From contig OZ038454.1 in NCBI GenBank assembly GCA_964036195.1, forward strand, positions 10,250,762-10,314,761: 64,000 nt of DNA, given 5' to 3'. This DNA comes from Sphaerolaimus hirsutus (Eukaryota > Nematoda > Chromadorea > Monhysterida > Sphaerolaimidae). The notes under the pieces are model-generated. The model worked only from the letters and a program-made list of their open reading frames with translations, made no database searches and was not told the DNA's origin. A program made the position numbers and the translations under genes. Shown here piece by piece: positions 59,901 through 64,000 of the stretch. Within the stretch, counting starts at the first letter, position 1; each line of letters opens with the position of its first letter.

Positions 59901-60640
59901 AGTGAAGTTACACACTGTGGAGGTACATGGAAGCACATTACCTCAATATTATATATTACAGCGACATATGTCGGCTTATTCACCCATGGTAGCGCATAGA
60001 AATGGATGTTTTGATACTAAAAATGCAACAAAACCAATGAAAACAACCACCAATGTCAATTTGTGTGTGAAATTGCGCGCTTGCGCGCAAAAATTTTGCA
60101 AAATACCTAGTGCTTAGTACTAAAAATTTCGGCCGATGTTTTTTATTTAAAAAAAACATTTCGGACGTCATGTTTTTTTTTTAAAAAAACGTTGTTTTTT
60201 TAAAAAAAACGTTTAAAAAAAACATCGGCCAACCCTATATAATACTATCCCATGACTGCAGTCATAATGACCACAATAGACATAGTAATACATTGTCTGA
60301 CACTTAAAATACACATATTATTCTCTATATCCCACCTTGGACGATTTTTTTAAAAATCTGATGATGATATTAAAAAATCATTTTTTAAATCACGGTTTGA
60401 AAAAATGGAAGTTTTCCAACCATAATCTTCAAAAACGTTGCTTGCGAAACCCCGCTCCTGTGAAAAACGGTAAATACACGACAATCCCCAAAACACACGT
60501 CAAATTTGCGCAGCGCGAACAGCAGCCGCGCACCGTCAAATATGATGTCCGCAGCCCTCAGCCCCATCTTCTGCAGCCTTTCCTTGTAGAGCGTGTCGAA
60601 GAGATTGCGGCAGATACGCGCCTTCTCAGCTTTCAGCGCG
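20797..60640 (-). CDS. WAGO-like Argonaute with two alternative L2-MID-PIWI exon blocks
   Basis: Argonautes bind small RNAs: MID holds the guide 5' end, PAZ the 3' end, and PIWI is an RNase H-like fold. Five 5' exons (60640-60499, 56414-56191, 56109-55892, 51931-51788, 50170-49930) encode the N, L1 and PAZ regions. Eight exons of block B (47998-37386) or ten of block A (33419-25289) encode L2, MID and most of PIWI. Three shared exons (24523-24420, 23430-23219, 20926-20797) finish PIWI and end in YWA and stop. The B form has 934 codons and the A form 930, plus a missing N-terminus. Each block is 2 modulo 3 in length (1391 and 1379 nt), so exactly one must be used. The family assignment is firm; the WAGO-like label is inferred from lost catalytic residues. 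Confidence 0.92.
21055..21862. mobile_element. Introner-family element interrupted by a GGGATC-array MITE
   Basis: The outer element has ACTCCAAGCCCTGTAAAG and TACAAGGCTCGGGACTGGC ends. A TAGGGTTCAAAC element (21088-21722) is inserted in it with flanks GTGAAGTG and GTCAAGTG. It sits in the last Argonaute intron. Confidence 0.78.
22006..23014. mobile_element. TACCGTATTTCCTCGAAATA element with nested AAGTACCGATCTAC hairpin
   Basis: The outer ends are TACCGTATTTCCTCGAAATA and its complement. Inside, about 22186-22870, is another inverted-repeat element with AAGGGTGTGCTTCTAAAAGT ends and repeated AAAGTACCGATCTAC words. It lies in an Argonaute intron. Confidence 0.7.
23219..23430 (-). CDS. Argonaute shared exon, PIWI
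   Basis: It encodes GTARAVKYTLLHDDGNF, then LQQLTWLLCHGHQIVTKAVS and LPFIAMGADRMMKRCR. In slicing Argonautes the segment reads VSIPAPxYYAHxxAxR. The catalytic His position appears to be Asp here. It ends with AT at a GTGAGT donor. Confidence 0.93.
23573..24212. mobile_element. TACCGTATTACCTCGAAATA element with nested TATACTCGG MITE
   Basis: It is bounded by TACCGTATTACCTCGAAATA and TTCGAGGTAATACAATACG. A copy of the TATACTCGGCGGACC family (23764-24028) lies within. Confidence 0.7.
24420..24523 (-). CDS. Argonaute shared exon, PIWI
   Basis: It encodes RPGEANIKPGTVIDHGIVHP and ANTEFFLCSHSAFQ, an unmistakable match to PGTVVDxxVTHPxxFDFYLCSHxxxQ. No counterpart was seen beside block B. The donor is GTCGGT. 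Confidence 0.95.
25289..25362 (-). CDS. Argonaute block A exon 8, PIWI
   Basis: 74 nt encoding FTVVVYTKKHDARLFVDGVK and NMQH, the same protein segment as in B. The donor GTGAGT leaves G, which completes Ala with the shared exon. Confidence 0.92.
25928..26070 (-). CDS. Argonaute block A exon 7, PIWI
   Basis: It encodes VNSQELPAIKAAWYEL, then a Gly/Asn loop and KKCKMEPNAEPK. A GTTCGT donor after AA lets EPK join FTVVVY, fitting the PIWI strand. Confidence 0.88.
26295..27811. mobile_element. TAGGGTTGGGGAACCG hAT-like element with nested MITE
   Basis: The ends TAGGGTTGGGGAACCGAACC and CCCAACCCTA have exact 8-bp flanks GTGCAGAG (26287-26294 and 27812-27819). AACCGGAACCGAG arrays are subterminal. 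A TAGGGTTGG MITE is nested at 26819-27482 (flanks ACTCTGAT). Block B retains the empty site near 38835. Confidence 0.9.
27840..28045. mobile_element. CAGGGGTATT remnant shared by blocks A and B
   Basis: GATAGATAGCTGAGC words of the CAGGGGTCTC family, next to CCACCGGGTGTAGCAGG. The same remnant sits at the same place in block B (38865-39065), so it predates the block duplication. Confidence 0.7.
28091..28306 (-). CDS. Argonaute block A exon 6, PIWI
   Basis: 216 nt, the same as in B. It encodes DPAVLTVVATTHSEKH, then AMANFAANHNGNLPLRVVI and YRADVSEGALQL, with Ala at the catalytic YRDG Asp position. The donor is GTGTGT. Confidence 0.95.
28620..29037. mobile_element. Two CACACACTAGTT-type elements in block A
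   Basis: 28627-28800 has TTGACATCGACACCAAATG arms. 28801-29037 has TTTTCACCGTG arms. Both start near GGCCCACACACGCTAGTTG or a variant. Neither is present at the matching point in block B. Confidence 0.6.
29267..29386 (-). CDS. Argonaute block A exon 5b, PIWI
   Basis: 40 codons, phase 0 at both ends: HEQMASRWLCGPGADDVLIM, then AVLLDRPAQASRLARLGAIR. As in B, the GxDVTHP position reads AVLLDRP. The donor is GTTTGT. Confidence 0.92.
29387..29612 (-). mobile_element. Introner-family element forming an intron inside a PIWI exon
   Basis: The 226-bp intron starts GTGGCAATCCCAAGCCCTG and ends GGGACTGCCCCCAG. The arms are long near-perfect inverted repeats of TGTAAAGTGTAAAG and TGTCAAATG words, about 100 bp each. 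CCAG occurs at both edges. Removal restores IIDQ-HEQMA, parallel to IIDEHEQMA of block B. Confidence 0.92.
29613..29715 (-). CDS. Argonaute block A exon 5a, PIWI start
   Basis: It encodes GGGGFGRGPGRETWTNIV and then SKTNLKLGGINYIIDQ. It stops after GACCAG at the GTGGCA end of an inserted element. In B the exon continues uninterrupted. Confidence 0.92.
30014..30129 (-). CDS. Argonaute block A exon 4b, RGG insert
   Basis: It encodes IVLVQNVLAQQQQQDDFGGG and RGGYGGRGGRGGGFRGRG. The donor is GTCCGT. Compared with B it has a longer Gln run and one more codon overall. Confidence 0.92.
30130..30325 (-). mobile_element. Introner-family element forming an intron inside an Argonaute exon
   Basis: The 196-bp intron starts GTGCCAGTCCCTGAGC on the minus strand and ends AGACTGCCCCCAG. 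Those inverted ends, and the TGTAAAATG words inside, match the family at 29387, 37505 and 17767. Removing it joins LTQ to IVLVQNV in phase, as in block B. Confidence 0.88.
30326..30369 (-). CDS. Argonaute block A exon 4a, MID pocket
   Basis: 44 nt encoding LIKYLEAKEGVLTQ. It ends exactly after CCCAG where an introner-family element begins GTGCCA. In block B this is continuous with the RGG stretch. Confidence 0.9.
30443..30639 (-). CDS. Argonaute block A exon 3, MID
   Basis: Counterpart of 41296-41492 with identical length. It encodes IAEDFSNKATEHGVVGLN and IEAFQIAVKSKIKFLLVVMK. The donor is GTTTGT. Confidence 0.9.
31023..31429. mobile_element. TAGGGTTCAAAC hAT-like MITE with GGGATC array
   Basis: A 407-bp element with inverted TAGGGTTCAAACGGGATC ends and exact 8-bp flanks ATGAACTT (31015-31022 and 31430-31437). 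CCCGATCCCG words fill the arms. Confidence 0.9.
31805..32716. mobile_element. Palindromic (fold-back) TAGGGTTGG element
   Basis: Two copies of the same half-element face each other and meet at GCGCGCAAGCGCGC near 32305. Both ends are the same TAGGGTTGGAAAAAA terminus. The flanks TCCCGCAC and TCCCGAAC are an 8-bp duplication with one mismatch, so it probably moved as one unit. Confidence 0.82.
32803..32968 (-). CDS. Argonaute block A exon 2, linker 2 to MID
   Basis: It encodes RKMAAVRLAYERSQVPSERG and QWQMGRDRFFLPARFEGLW. The donor GTTGGT lies just beside the TTTGAACCCTA end of a GGGATC-family repeat, so a transposon abuts the splice site. Confidence 0.92.
33220..33419 (-). CDS. Argonaute block A exon 1, linker 2
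   Basis: Same length and phase as the block B exon at 47998, with QRLNNKQMGKDGQANFIKAC conserved. The differences cluster in the later helix (ERLHHIETFLNSDN). The acceptor is ATTTGCAG and the donor GTATGT. Confidence 0.92.
33491..33680. mobile_element. TACTCGGCGGAC MITE at the upstream edge of block A
   Basis: A copy of the TATACTCGGCGGACC family. A homologous copy lies at the same relative place upstream of block B exon 1 (48080-48207), so it was part of the duplicated unit. Confidence 0.7.
34001..34200. other. Assembly gap (200 N)
   Basis: An unbroken run of exactly 200 N, probably a placeholder. It falls between the end of block B homology (about 35060) and the start of block A homology (about 33725). 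Confidence 0.99.
34236..35050. mobile_element. Two GGCGCC-array element parts
   Basis: 34236-34450 begins TAGTGATGAAAAAGCGCC, and 34870-35050 holds the opposite arm ending ATTCAATCACTA. Together they may be one element of the 13526 family, with unique DNA between. Confidence 0.6.
36239..36639. mobile_element. TAGGGTTCAAAC MITE nested in an older element
   Basis: Inverted TAGGGTTCAAACGGGAT ends with flanks CTGATAAT and CTTATAAT (one mismatch). The host (about 35805-36870) is a diverged TAGGGTTGG-type element with AAAAGAC words. Confidence 0.8.
37386..37459 (-). CDS. Argonaute block B exon 8, PIWI
   Basis: 74 nt encoding FTVVVYTKKHDARLFVDGVK and NMQH, matching the ITxxVxQKRHHTRLF strand. It ends with one base at a GTGAGT donor, which fits the CG start of the shared exon at 24523 (Ala). 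It does not fit the C start of block A. Confidence 0.92.
37505..37700. mobile_element. Introner-family element present in block B, absent in block A
   Basis: It starts after GAGCTGG with GGGCAATCCCAAGCCCAG and ends GGTTGGGATTGCCATC. Block A reads straight through (GAGCTGGGCAGAGCAT near 25405), so this is a filled/empty site pair. It lies in an intron. Confidence 0.85.
38238..38386 (-). CDS. Argonaute block B exon 7, PIWI
   Basis: It encodes VNSEELPAIKAAWYEM, a Gly/Asn-rich loop, and KKCKMEPNAEPK. A GTTGGT donor after AA gives PKLTVVVYTKKH-type continuity with the next exon, so the reading through this site is a shadow. It is two codons longer than the block A exon. Confidence 0.88.
38490..38745. 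mobile_element. CTACACACACTAGTTTTCACC element in block B
   Basis: The inverted ends CACACACTAGTTTTCACCGT enclose an AT-rich middle. The matching intron of block A (about 26180) lacks it. Confidence 0.75.
39117..39332 (-). CDS. Argonaute block B exon 6, PIWI
   Basis: 72 codons, phase 0. It encodes DPAVLSLVATTHSEKL, then KKAMANFAANHNGNLPLRVV and VYRADVSEGALQL, matching LPxRIIVYRDGVSEGQ. The catalytic Asp position in YRDG is Ala here (YRAD). The donor is GTGTGT. Confidence 0.95.
39672..39900 (-). CDS. Argonaute block B exon 5, RGG end and PIWI start (uninterrupted)
   Basis: The glycine-rich GGGGGGFGRGPGRET continues into NIVAKTNLKLGGINYIID, matching NLCxKINxKLGGxN, with both Lys residues of the guide-binding pocket. 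At the position of catalytic GxDVTHP it reads MAVLLDKP, so the first slicer Asp appears to be replaced by Leu. Confidence 0.92.
40193..40586. mobile_element. TACCGTATTACCTCGAATTA element
   Basis: The ends are ACCGTATTACCTCGAATTAT and TTTCGAGGTAATACGGTA. GGCGAAATAATAAACCCCC words lie inside. It sits within a CAGGGGTCTC-family remnant (40000-40870). Confidence 0.75.
41056..41212 (-). CDS. Argonaute block B exon 4, MID pocket and RGG insert (uninterrupted)
   Basis: ALIKYLEAQRGILTQVVLVQ aligns with the MID guide 5'-phosphate segment. The Lys of LIK and the Gln of LTQ match conserved pocket residues. After QNVLAQ comes GGRGGYRGRGGRGGG, an RGG-rich insert. In block A the same coding stretch is split into two exons by a transposon-like intron. 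Confidence 0.92.
41296..41492 (-). CDS. Argonaute block B exon 3, MID
   Basis: It encodes IAEDFSNKAKEHGIVGLN and IDSFRTAVDSKIKFVLIIMK, the first half of MID. The Rossmann-like strand KFVLIIMKF precedes the nucleotide-binding loop. The donor is GTTGGT. Confidence 0.9.
41690..42112. mobile_element. CAGGGACGTATCC-type hAT-like element
   Basis: Starts CATGGACGTATCCAGG, ends CCTGGCTACGTCCCTG, with exact 8-bp flanks AGTGTATT (41682-41689 and 42113-42120). It has G/C runs near the ends. Confidence 0.88.
42336..42504 (-). CDS. Argonaute block B exon 2, linker 2 to MID
   Basis: It encodes RKMAAVRLAYNRKQVVPSER and GQWQMRSERFFLPAQFEGLW, matching GRxLPxPxLxY...GxWNxxxxxFxxxxxLxxW. It is one codon longer than the block A exon. 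The donor is GTTGGT. Confidence 0.92.
43159..44437. mobile_element. TAGGGTTGG MITE interrupted by a GGGATC-array MITE
   Basis: The outer element has exact flanks GACCTAAC (43151-43158 and 44438-44445). The inner TAGGGTTCAAAC element (43274-43883) has exact flanks AACATATA. The outer one itself lies in an older related element (about 42640-44602), so there are three levels. Confidence 0.92.
44991..45826. mobile_element. TAGGGTTCAAAC element with ATATCGA arrays
   Basis: Exact 8-bp flanks GTTGAGGG (44983-44990 and 45827-45834). The arms are ATATCGATATCGA arrays around about 430 bp of unique sequence. It is inserted in a CAGGGGTCTC-family copy. Confidence 0.9.
46114..46364. mobile_element. GGCCCCACACACGCTAGTTG element
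   Basis: The inverted arms contain TTGACGC and CAACTCAGAGTCAACTG. It is very similar to the 15736-15985 copy in METTL25B intron 3. Confidence 0.75.
46701..47140. mobile_element. CAGGGACGTACGCAGG hAT-like element
   Basis: Exact 8-bp flanks CTTCTACA (46693-46700 and 47141-47148). It contains G/C runs, a GGCGCC patch and GCGCGCTTGCGCGC near 46997. Confidence 0.88.
47799..47998 (-). CDS. Argonaute block B exon 1, linker 2
   Basis: It encodes QRLNNKQMGKDGQANFIKAC and HPAERLRHIQDFL, following the family pattern QR..KKL...Q...MI..TA..P..R...I. It ends MLHLEG at a GTGTGT donor. Of 66 residues compared with block A, about 55 are identical. Confidence 0.92.
48774..49404. mobile_element. TAGGGTTCGAAC element with ATATCGA arrays, plus nested fragment
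   Basis: Flanks GCTGTCTA and GCTATCTA (one mismatch). Between the arrays is a piece of a TAGGGTTGG MITE (about 48960-49235) that keeps only its right end. Confidence 0.82.
49930..50170 (-). CDS. Argonaute exon, PAZ domain
   Basis: It encodes GLFVRTTHRKERDIEFKVTA, then DITVADYFKSGLGIQLRYPN, MPLVLRAVG and FYPMELLR. TVADYFxxxYGIxLKYPxxPxL and LPLELC are the diagnostic PAZ strings. The exon ends CG at a GTGGGT donor. The C that starts the L2 exon in either downstream block completes Arg, so both blocks fit. Confidence 0.95.
50775..51755. mobile_element. TAGGGTTGG MITE with nested GGGATC-array MITE
   Basis: The outer flanks GTTGCAAC (50767-50774 and 51756-51763) are exact. The inner TAGGGTTCAAAC element 51251-51617 has exact flanks CCCATTGC. 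It lies immediately downstream of the Argonaute exon at 51788. Confidence 0.93.
51788..51931 (-). CDS. Argonaute exon, linker 1 to PAZ
   Basis: It encodes KRAVIAKDMCVVDYVQQILG and then DSLKG, the approach to the PAZ core (family pattern ..VIDF..E.L ... LKGL.V). The donor is GTTTGT. Confidence 0.85.
52393..53581. mobile_element. CAAGGACGTATCC element with nested TAGGGTTGG MITE
   Basis: The outer flanks ATATTCGC (52385-52392 and 53582-53589) are exact. The inner 610-bp element 52941-53550 has exact flanks ATCCGCCC. The region also contains a GGCCCCCCACACGCTAGTTG element (about 52541-52700). Confidence 0.9.
53723..54450. mobile_element. TAGGGTTGG-family copies and fragments
   Basis: Core words (ACCACTTATAATGCTATCCC, TACCTATATATGTTGACA) of the TAGGGTTGG MITE, with broken ends and a partial second copy. 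Confidence 0.6.
54710..55358. mobile_element. TAGGGTTGGCAAGCG element (AATCG arms)
   Basis: Exact 8-bp flanks CTTGCATT (54702-54709 and 55359-55366). Arms of AAAAAATCGATTTTTT, and GCGCGCAAGCGCGC near 54816. The interior is unlike the common TAGGGTTGG MITE. Confidence 0.88.
55892..56109 (-). CDS. Argonaute exon, linker 1
   Basis: It encodes DVRYGTSFFNAEQ, matching the family VGRSFF pattern, then RFIITGVGRATKVVENRK and PMLAMAVD, aligned with the LNVDVS strand before PAZ. The donor is GTAAGT. Confidence 0.88.
56191..56414 (-). CDS. Argonaute exon, N domain to linker 1
   Basis: An acceptor CTTCAG is followed by TPVKLENVSPGSEFGDARYT and VEVSSKD, the strand pair after the DGxxxL motif. A helical stretch QFVDIISQKLMKEAGAG follows. 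It ends with two bases at a GTGAGT donor; adding C from the next exon gives Gly. Confidence 0.88.
56600..58550. repeat. Cluster of TAGGGTTGG and CAGGGGTCTC copies upstream of Argonaute exon 56414
   Basis: Several overlapping, mutually interrupted copies. 57500-57940 is a CAGGGGTCTC-type element inside a TAGGGTTGG copy. Boundaries are only partly resolved. No exon was recognised. Confidence 0.55.
58555..59240. mobile_element. TAGGGTTGG MITE
   Basis: A full-length-looking copy with TAGGGTTGGGAAAAA and CGGCCAACCCTA ends and GCGCGCTTGCGCGC near 59067. The 8-bp flanks are unclear. Confidence 0.7.
59556..60237. mobile_element. Intact TAGGGTTGG MITE
   Basis: A 682-bp element with exact 8-bp flanks TATAATAC (59548-59555 and 60238-60245). 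It is a good reference copy of the family, with GCGCGCTTGCGCGC near 60078. Confidence 0.92.
60499..60640 (-). CDS. Argonaute exon, N domain
   Basis: It encodes ARICRNLFDTLYKERLQKMG and then ADIIFDGARLLFALRKFD. This matches the Argonaute N-domain pattern in which a helix is followed by xYDGxxNLYT. It follows acceptor TTTGCAG and ends at donor GTGTGT in phase 0. Earlier N-terminal exons lie upstream and were not recognised. Confidence 0.85.
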
Positions 60641-60711
60641 CTGCAAATCGGTTATTAGAGGCTTTAACGTTTAAAAATAAATATAAATTTTTGTGCCAGA
60701 CAGTCTCCATC

Positions 60712-61825
60712 AGGGCCGTATCCAGAGGGGTTGGGGGGGGGGGGCTGCAGCTCCCCCCCCCCTTCCCGGGTGAGCCCTGAAAAACTTGAAAAAATGCCAC
60801 TTTTGGTACAAATTTTGAAGGTGCCATGTAAAAATTTTGCTGGACTGCTGGAAAATAAACTGATATTTTTGAGAATTCACTGTCCAGATTTGGCACTGGA
60901 CAGCAAAAATAACAATTACATTAGAATGTCCCTTAGAGGACAATGTATACCACTGTAAAAAGTGTGTATTAATAAAGCGAATTTTAAAACAAAAATTTGA
61001 TCTGGTACCAAAGTGTATTTGACACCCATGCACATGTTCCAGATTAAATTTCGATTTAAGTCAAATATTTTATACAAACTTTAAAAGCTGGTTTACAATG
61101 TCCCCTAGGAGATGATTTAAGGTAAAAATTCATGTAAACAACATTGCCCCAAAATCAACCATAATTCACCTTGTGGTTTGCTTTTGTGTTGGCCCCCATC
61201 AAATCTCCTCCATGGCTGATTTTTGGGGCAATGTTGTTTACGTGAATTTTTATCTTAAATCATATCCTAGAAGGCATCGTAAACCAGCTTTCAAAGTGTG
61301 TATTCAAGATTTGACTAAAATCAAAATTTAATCTGGAACATGTGTATGGGTGTCAAATACACTTTTGTACCAGATCAAATTTTCCTTTTAAAATTTGCTT
61401 TTTTAATACACACTTTTTACAGTGGTATACATTATTCTCTAAGGGACATTCTAATGCAAAACCTTTTATTTTTCCTGTCCAGTGCAAAACCTGGACAGCG
61501 AATTCTCAAAAATATCATTTTATTTTCCAGCAGTCCACTCTTAAGGGGGTCGCCTCGCCAGTGGGCTCAAACTTCTATGAAAAGTAGTGGGGGTGTCGTG
61601 TACACACCTCAAAATTTCGATCAAATCCCAACCCCAACAGATTTAGATTGGCAGCCCGTTATACTGTAAAAACACGGGGTGCCGGACCTCGCGTGGACAG
61701 CGATTTTTTCAAAACAAAAAATATAAAAAAATATGTATACGGCGGCCCACACTGAGGTGGGTCGCCGACCATCCTATTTACCAATTTAACAAACAGTCCC
61801 CCGCTCAAAAATCCTGGATATGTCT
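60712..61825. mobile_element. CAGGGCCGTATCC element with fold-back interior
   Basis: Starts CAGGGCCGTATCCAGAGG, ends AATCCTGGATATGTCTA. The interior is a large inverted repeat (about 60838-61160 against 61200-61540), with CTGCTGGAAAATAAA facing TTTATTTTCCAGCAG. Confidence 0.7.
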
Positions 61826-61917
61826 AGGGTTGGCCAATGTTTTTTTCAACGTGTTTTTTTAAAACATGACGTCCGAAAGGTTTTTTTTTTAAAAAACATC
61901 GACTGAAATTATTAGTA

Positions 61918-63293
61918 TTAGGGTGTAAACTAAGTTTCTTATATTTTTTTTGCGATCTCATACAAATATACATTCCTGCGTTCCATTCTGTTGTACGTAG
62001 GGTTGGAAAAAAACGTTTTTTTAACCCGATGTTTTTAAAAAAAAAAACGTTTTTTTTTATTAAAAAAAAGTTTTTTTAATAAAAAACGTTTTTTTAAAAG
62101 CTCCCAGATATGACCTTGTGTCAACATATATAGGTATATCAGTCAGTGGCAATATTCTGCGATGTTATATATGACCATATAATGGCTGTGGAGCGATGGG
62201 ATAGCATTATAAGTGGTGATTTGTGTCAAAAATATCCATTTTTCATCGACATATCGTTCGTATATCGCCTTATAGTCGAATGTTCGTGACTTCAGGTAAA
62301 GTTTGGCACGGAATAGTGATCAAACAAGGTTATAAAAGGAGCTTGTTACTTTGGGAGTGAAGTTACACACTGTGGAGGTACATGGAAGCATATTACCTCA
62401 ATATTATATAGTACAGCAGCATATGACGGCTTATTAACCCATGGTAGCACAAAGAAATAGCACAAATAATTTAAAAAAACGTTTATAAAAAAAACATCGG
62501 CCAACCCTAGTTGTACGTTGGCCGATTTGGAAGCCCTTCGAGTATGTTGGGGTTTGGGGTCTGCGCTATGACGAAAATTTATTATTTCCTTGAATAATCC
62601 CCCAGTCCCGAGATAAGGGGTGTCTATAAAAAGGTGGTCATTTTCCATGGCCGATGTGAACGCCGACTTTTGAAGCTTGATAAATCGGCTATTTCTTGGC
62701 CGATATTATTCATTCAACACTTGAAATGATCGAGACAACCTGTACATTTCAGTTTTGTTGTCGAATTAGTGATGTCAAAACTCCGTATGCCGATTTGACC
62801 CAGTTTTTGAACACAGCAAAAACTTTTTTCTGAACATGCTATGTGAATACATGCTATACAAATAGCTTAGACTAAAGCAATTCATCTGGCCTAAAAAAAA
62901 ATTTCAATATCTTTTTCCAATCAAAAGTTATAGCACTTTTAACTTTAAGCTTTAAGTTTATCGGGATACGGAGTTTAGACATCACTTATCCGACCACACA
63001 ACTGGAATCTACAGATCGTCTCGATCATTTTAAGTGTTGAATGAATAAAATCGGCCCAGAAATGGCTGATTTATCAAGCTTCAAAAGTCGGTGTTCACAT
63101 CAGCCATGGAAAATAACCACCTTTTTATCTTGGGACTGGGGGATTATTCGAGAAAACAAGAAATTTTCGTCATAGCGCATACCCCAAACCCTAACATACT
63201 AGAAGGGCTTCAAAATAGGCCAACGTGGAACGCAGGAATGTATATTTGTATGAGATCACAAAAAAAAGATAAGAAACTTAGTTTACACTCTAA
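61918..63293. mobile_element. TA-target fold-back element with nested MITE
   Basis: The ends TTAGGGTGTAAACTAAG and its complement are flanked by TA. Removing it restores the TTAGTACTAAGC of the host TAGGGTTGG copy. A TAGGGTTGG MITE is nested at 61998-62509 with exact flanks GTTGTACG. The long arms (about 62515-63215) could form a hairpin. Confidence 0.88.
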
Positions 63294-63814
63294 TACTAAG
63301 CACTAGGTATTTTGCAAAATTTTTGCGCGCAAGCGCGCAATTTCACACACAAATTGACATTTGTGGTTGTTTTCATCGGTTTTATGGCATTTTTAGTATC
63401 AAAGTATCCATTTATATATGCTACCATGGGTTAATAAGCCGTCATATGTCAGTGTAGTGTATAATATTGAGGTAATGTGCTTCCATGTACCTCCACAGTG
63501 TGTAACTTCACTTCCAAAGTAACAACCTCCTTTTATAACCTTGTTTCATCACTATTCCGTGCCAAACTTTACCTGAAGTCACGAACATTTGACTATAAGG
63601 CGATATACAAACATATCGACAAATAATGGATATGTTTGACACAAATCACCACTTATAATGCTATCCCATGGCTCAACAGCCATTAGATGGTCATATATAA
63701 CATCACAGAGTATTGCCACTGTCTGATATACCTATATATGTTGACACAAGGTCATATCTGGGAGCTTTTTAAAAAAAACGTTTTTTTATTTAAAAAAAAC
63801 GTTTTTTATTAAAT

Positions 63815-63866
63815 AAAACGTTTTTAAATAAATAAATAAATAAATTAAATTAAATAAATAAATAAA
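63815..63866. repeat. AAAT/AATA microsatellite
   Basis: A run of TAAATAAATAAAT units at the end of a TAGGGTTGG MITE, followed by a CAGGGGTCTC-family fragment up to about 63950. Confidence 0.85.
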
Positions 63867-64000
63867 AATTTTGCCTCCGGGATAGATAGATAGCTGGCGG
63901 ATTTGGGGGGTGGGGTGACCCCCCCCCCCAACCCCCTACTGAACCCCTGGACAGAAAAGTAACAAAATCACCAAAATTTCGCACAAAGTCCAGATGCTAT

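Noticed and set aside
20797-60640. Two separate Argonaute genes in tandem
   Set aside because: No second N/L1/PAZ set was seen before block A and no second C-terminal set after block B. The phases of the single sets fit both blocks. Only the small N gap could hide exons, so this remains a weaker alternative.

Overview
This is animal nuclear DNA: widely separated exons in long introns, almost wholly built from inverted-repeat transposons and their debris. The exons match three conserved animal families, a Na+/H+ exchanger, METTL25B (RRNAD1) and a WAGO-like Argonaute. I cannot fix the phylum. No rRNA gene, tRNA gene, CRISPR array or intact transposase gene was recognised. All gene calls rest on reading translated exons, splice sites and codon phase by eye.

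Layout. (1) 17-1754, minus strand: three in-phase exons of an SLC9-type Na+/H+ exchanger whose 3' part lies beyond the left edge. (2) 1755-10040: repeats, with no exon recognised. (3) 10041-19269, plus strand: a complete eight-exon METTL25B gene predicted to encode 459 aa, whose second intron holds a stack of nested transposons. (4) 19270-20796: convergent intergenic DNA with one inverted-repeat element. (5) 20797-60640, minus strand: a large Argonaute gene missing only its extreme N-terminus. (6) 60641-64000: nested repeats.

The Argonaute gene is the centre of interest. One set of N, L1 and PAZ exons (60640-49930) is followed by two homologous exon blocks that each encode L2, MID and most of PIWI: block B (47998-37386) and block A (33419-25289). 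One shared set of three C-terminal PIWI exons follows (24523-20797, stop at 20797). Phases show that splicing through B alone or A alone stays open, while using both or neither shifts the frame. The arrangement therefore reads as two mutually exclusive MID-PIWI cassettes. A 200-N gap (34001-34200) lies between the blocks, so a false duplication from assembly must be excluded.

Comparing A with B also reveals transposon-derived intron gain. Two single exons of B are each split in A by a short terminal-inverted-repeat element that supplies the GT and AG splice sites. Relatives of the element sit in the NHE and METTL25B introns, so this genome appears to carry introner-type elements. The Argonaute also has an RGG-rich insert near the MID/PIWI junction and appears to lack three of the four slicer residues.

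The repeats are mostly small non-autonomous elements with 8-bp target duplications (hAT-like) and termini such as TAGGGTTGG, TAGGGTTCAAAC, TAGGGTGTCAA, TAGTGATGG, CAGGGGTCTC and CAGGGACGTA, plus TA-target fold-back elements. They are nested up to four deep.
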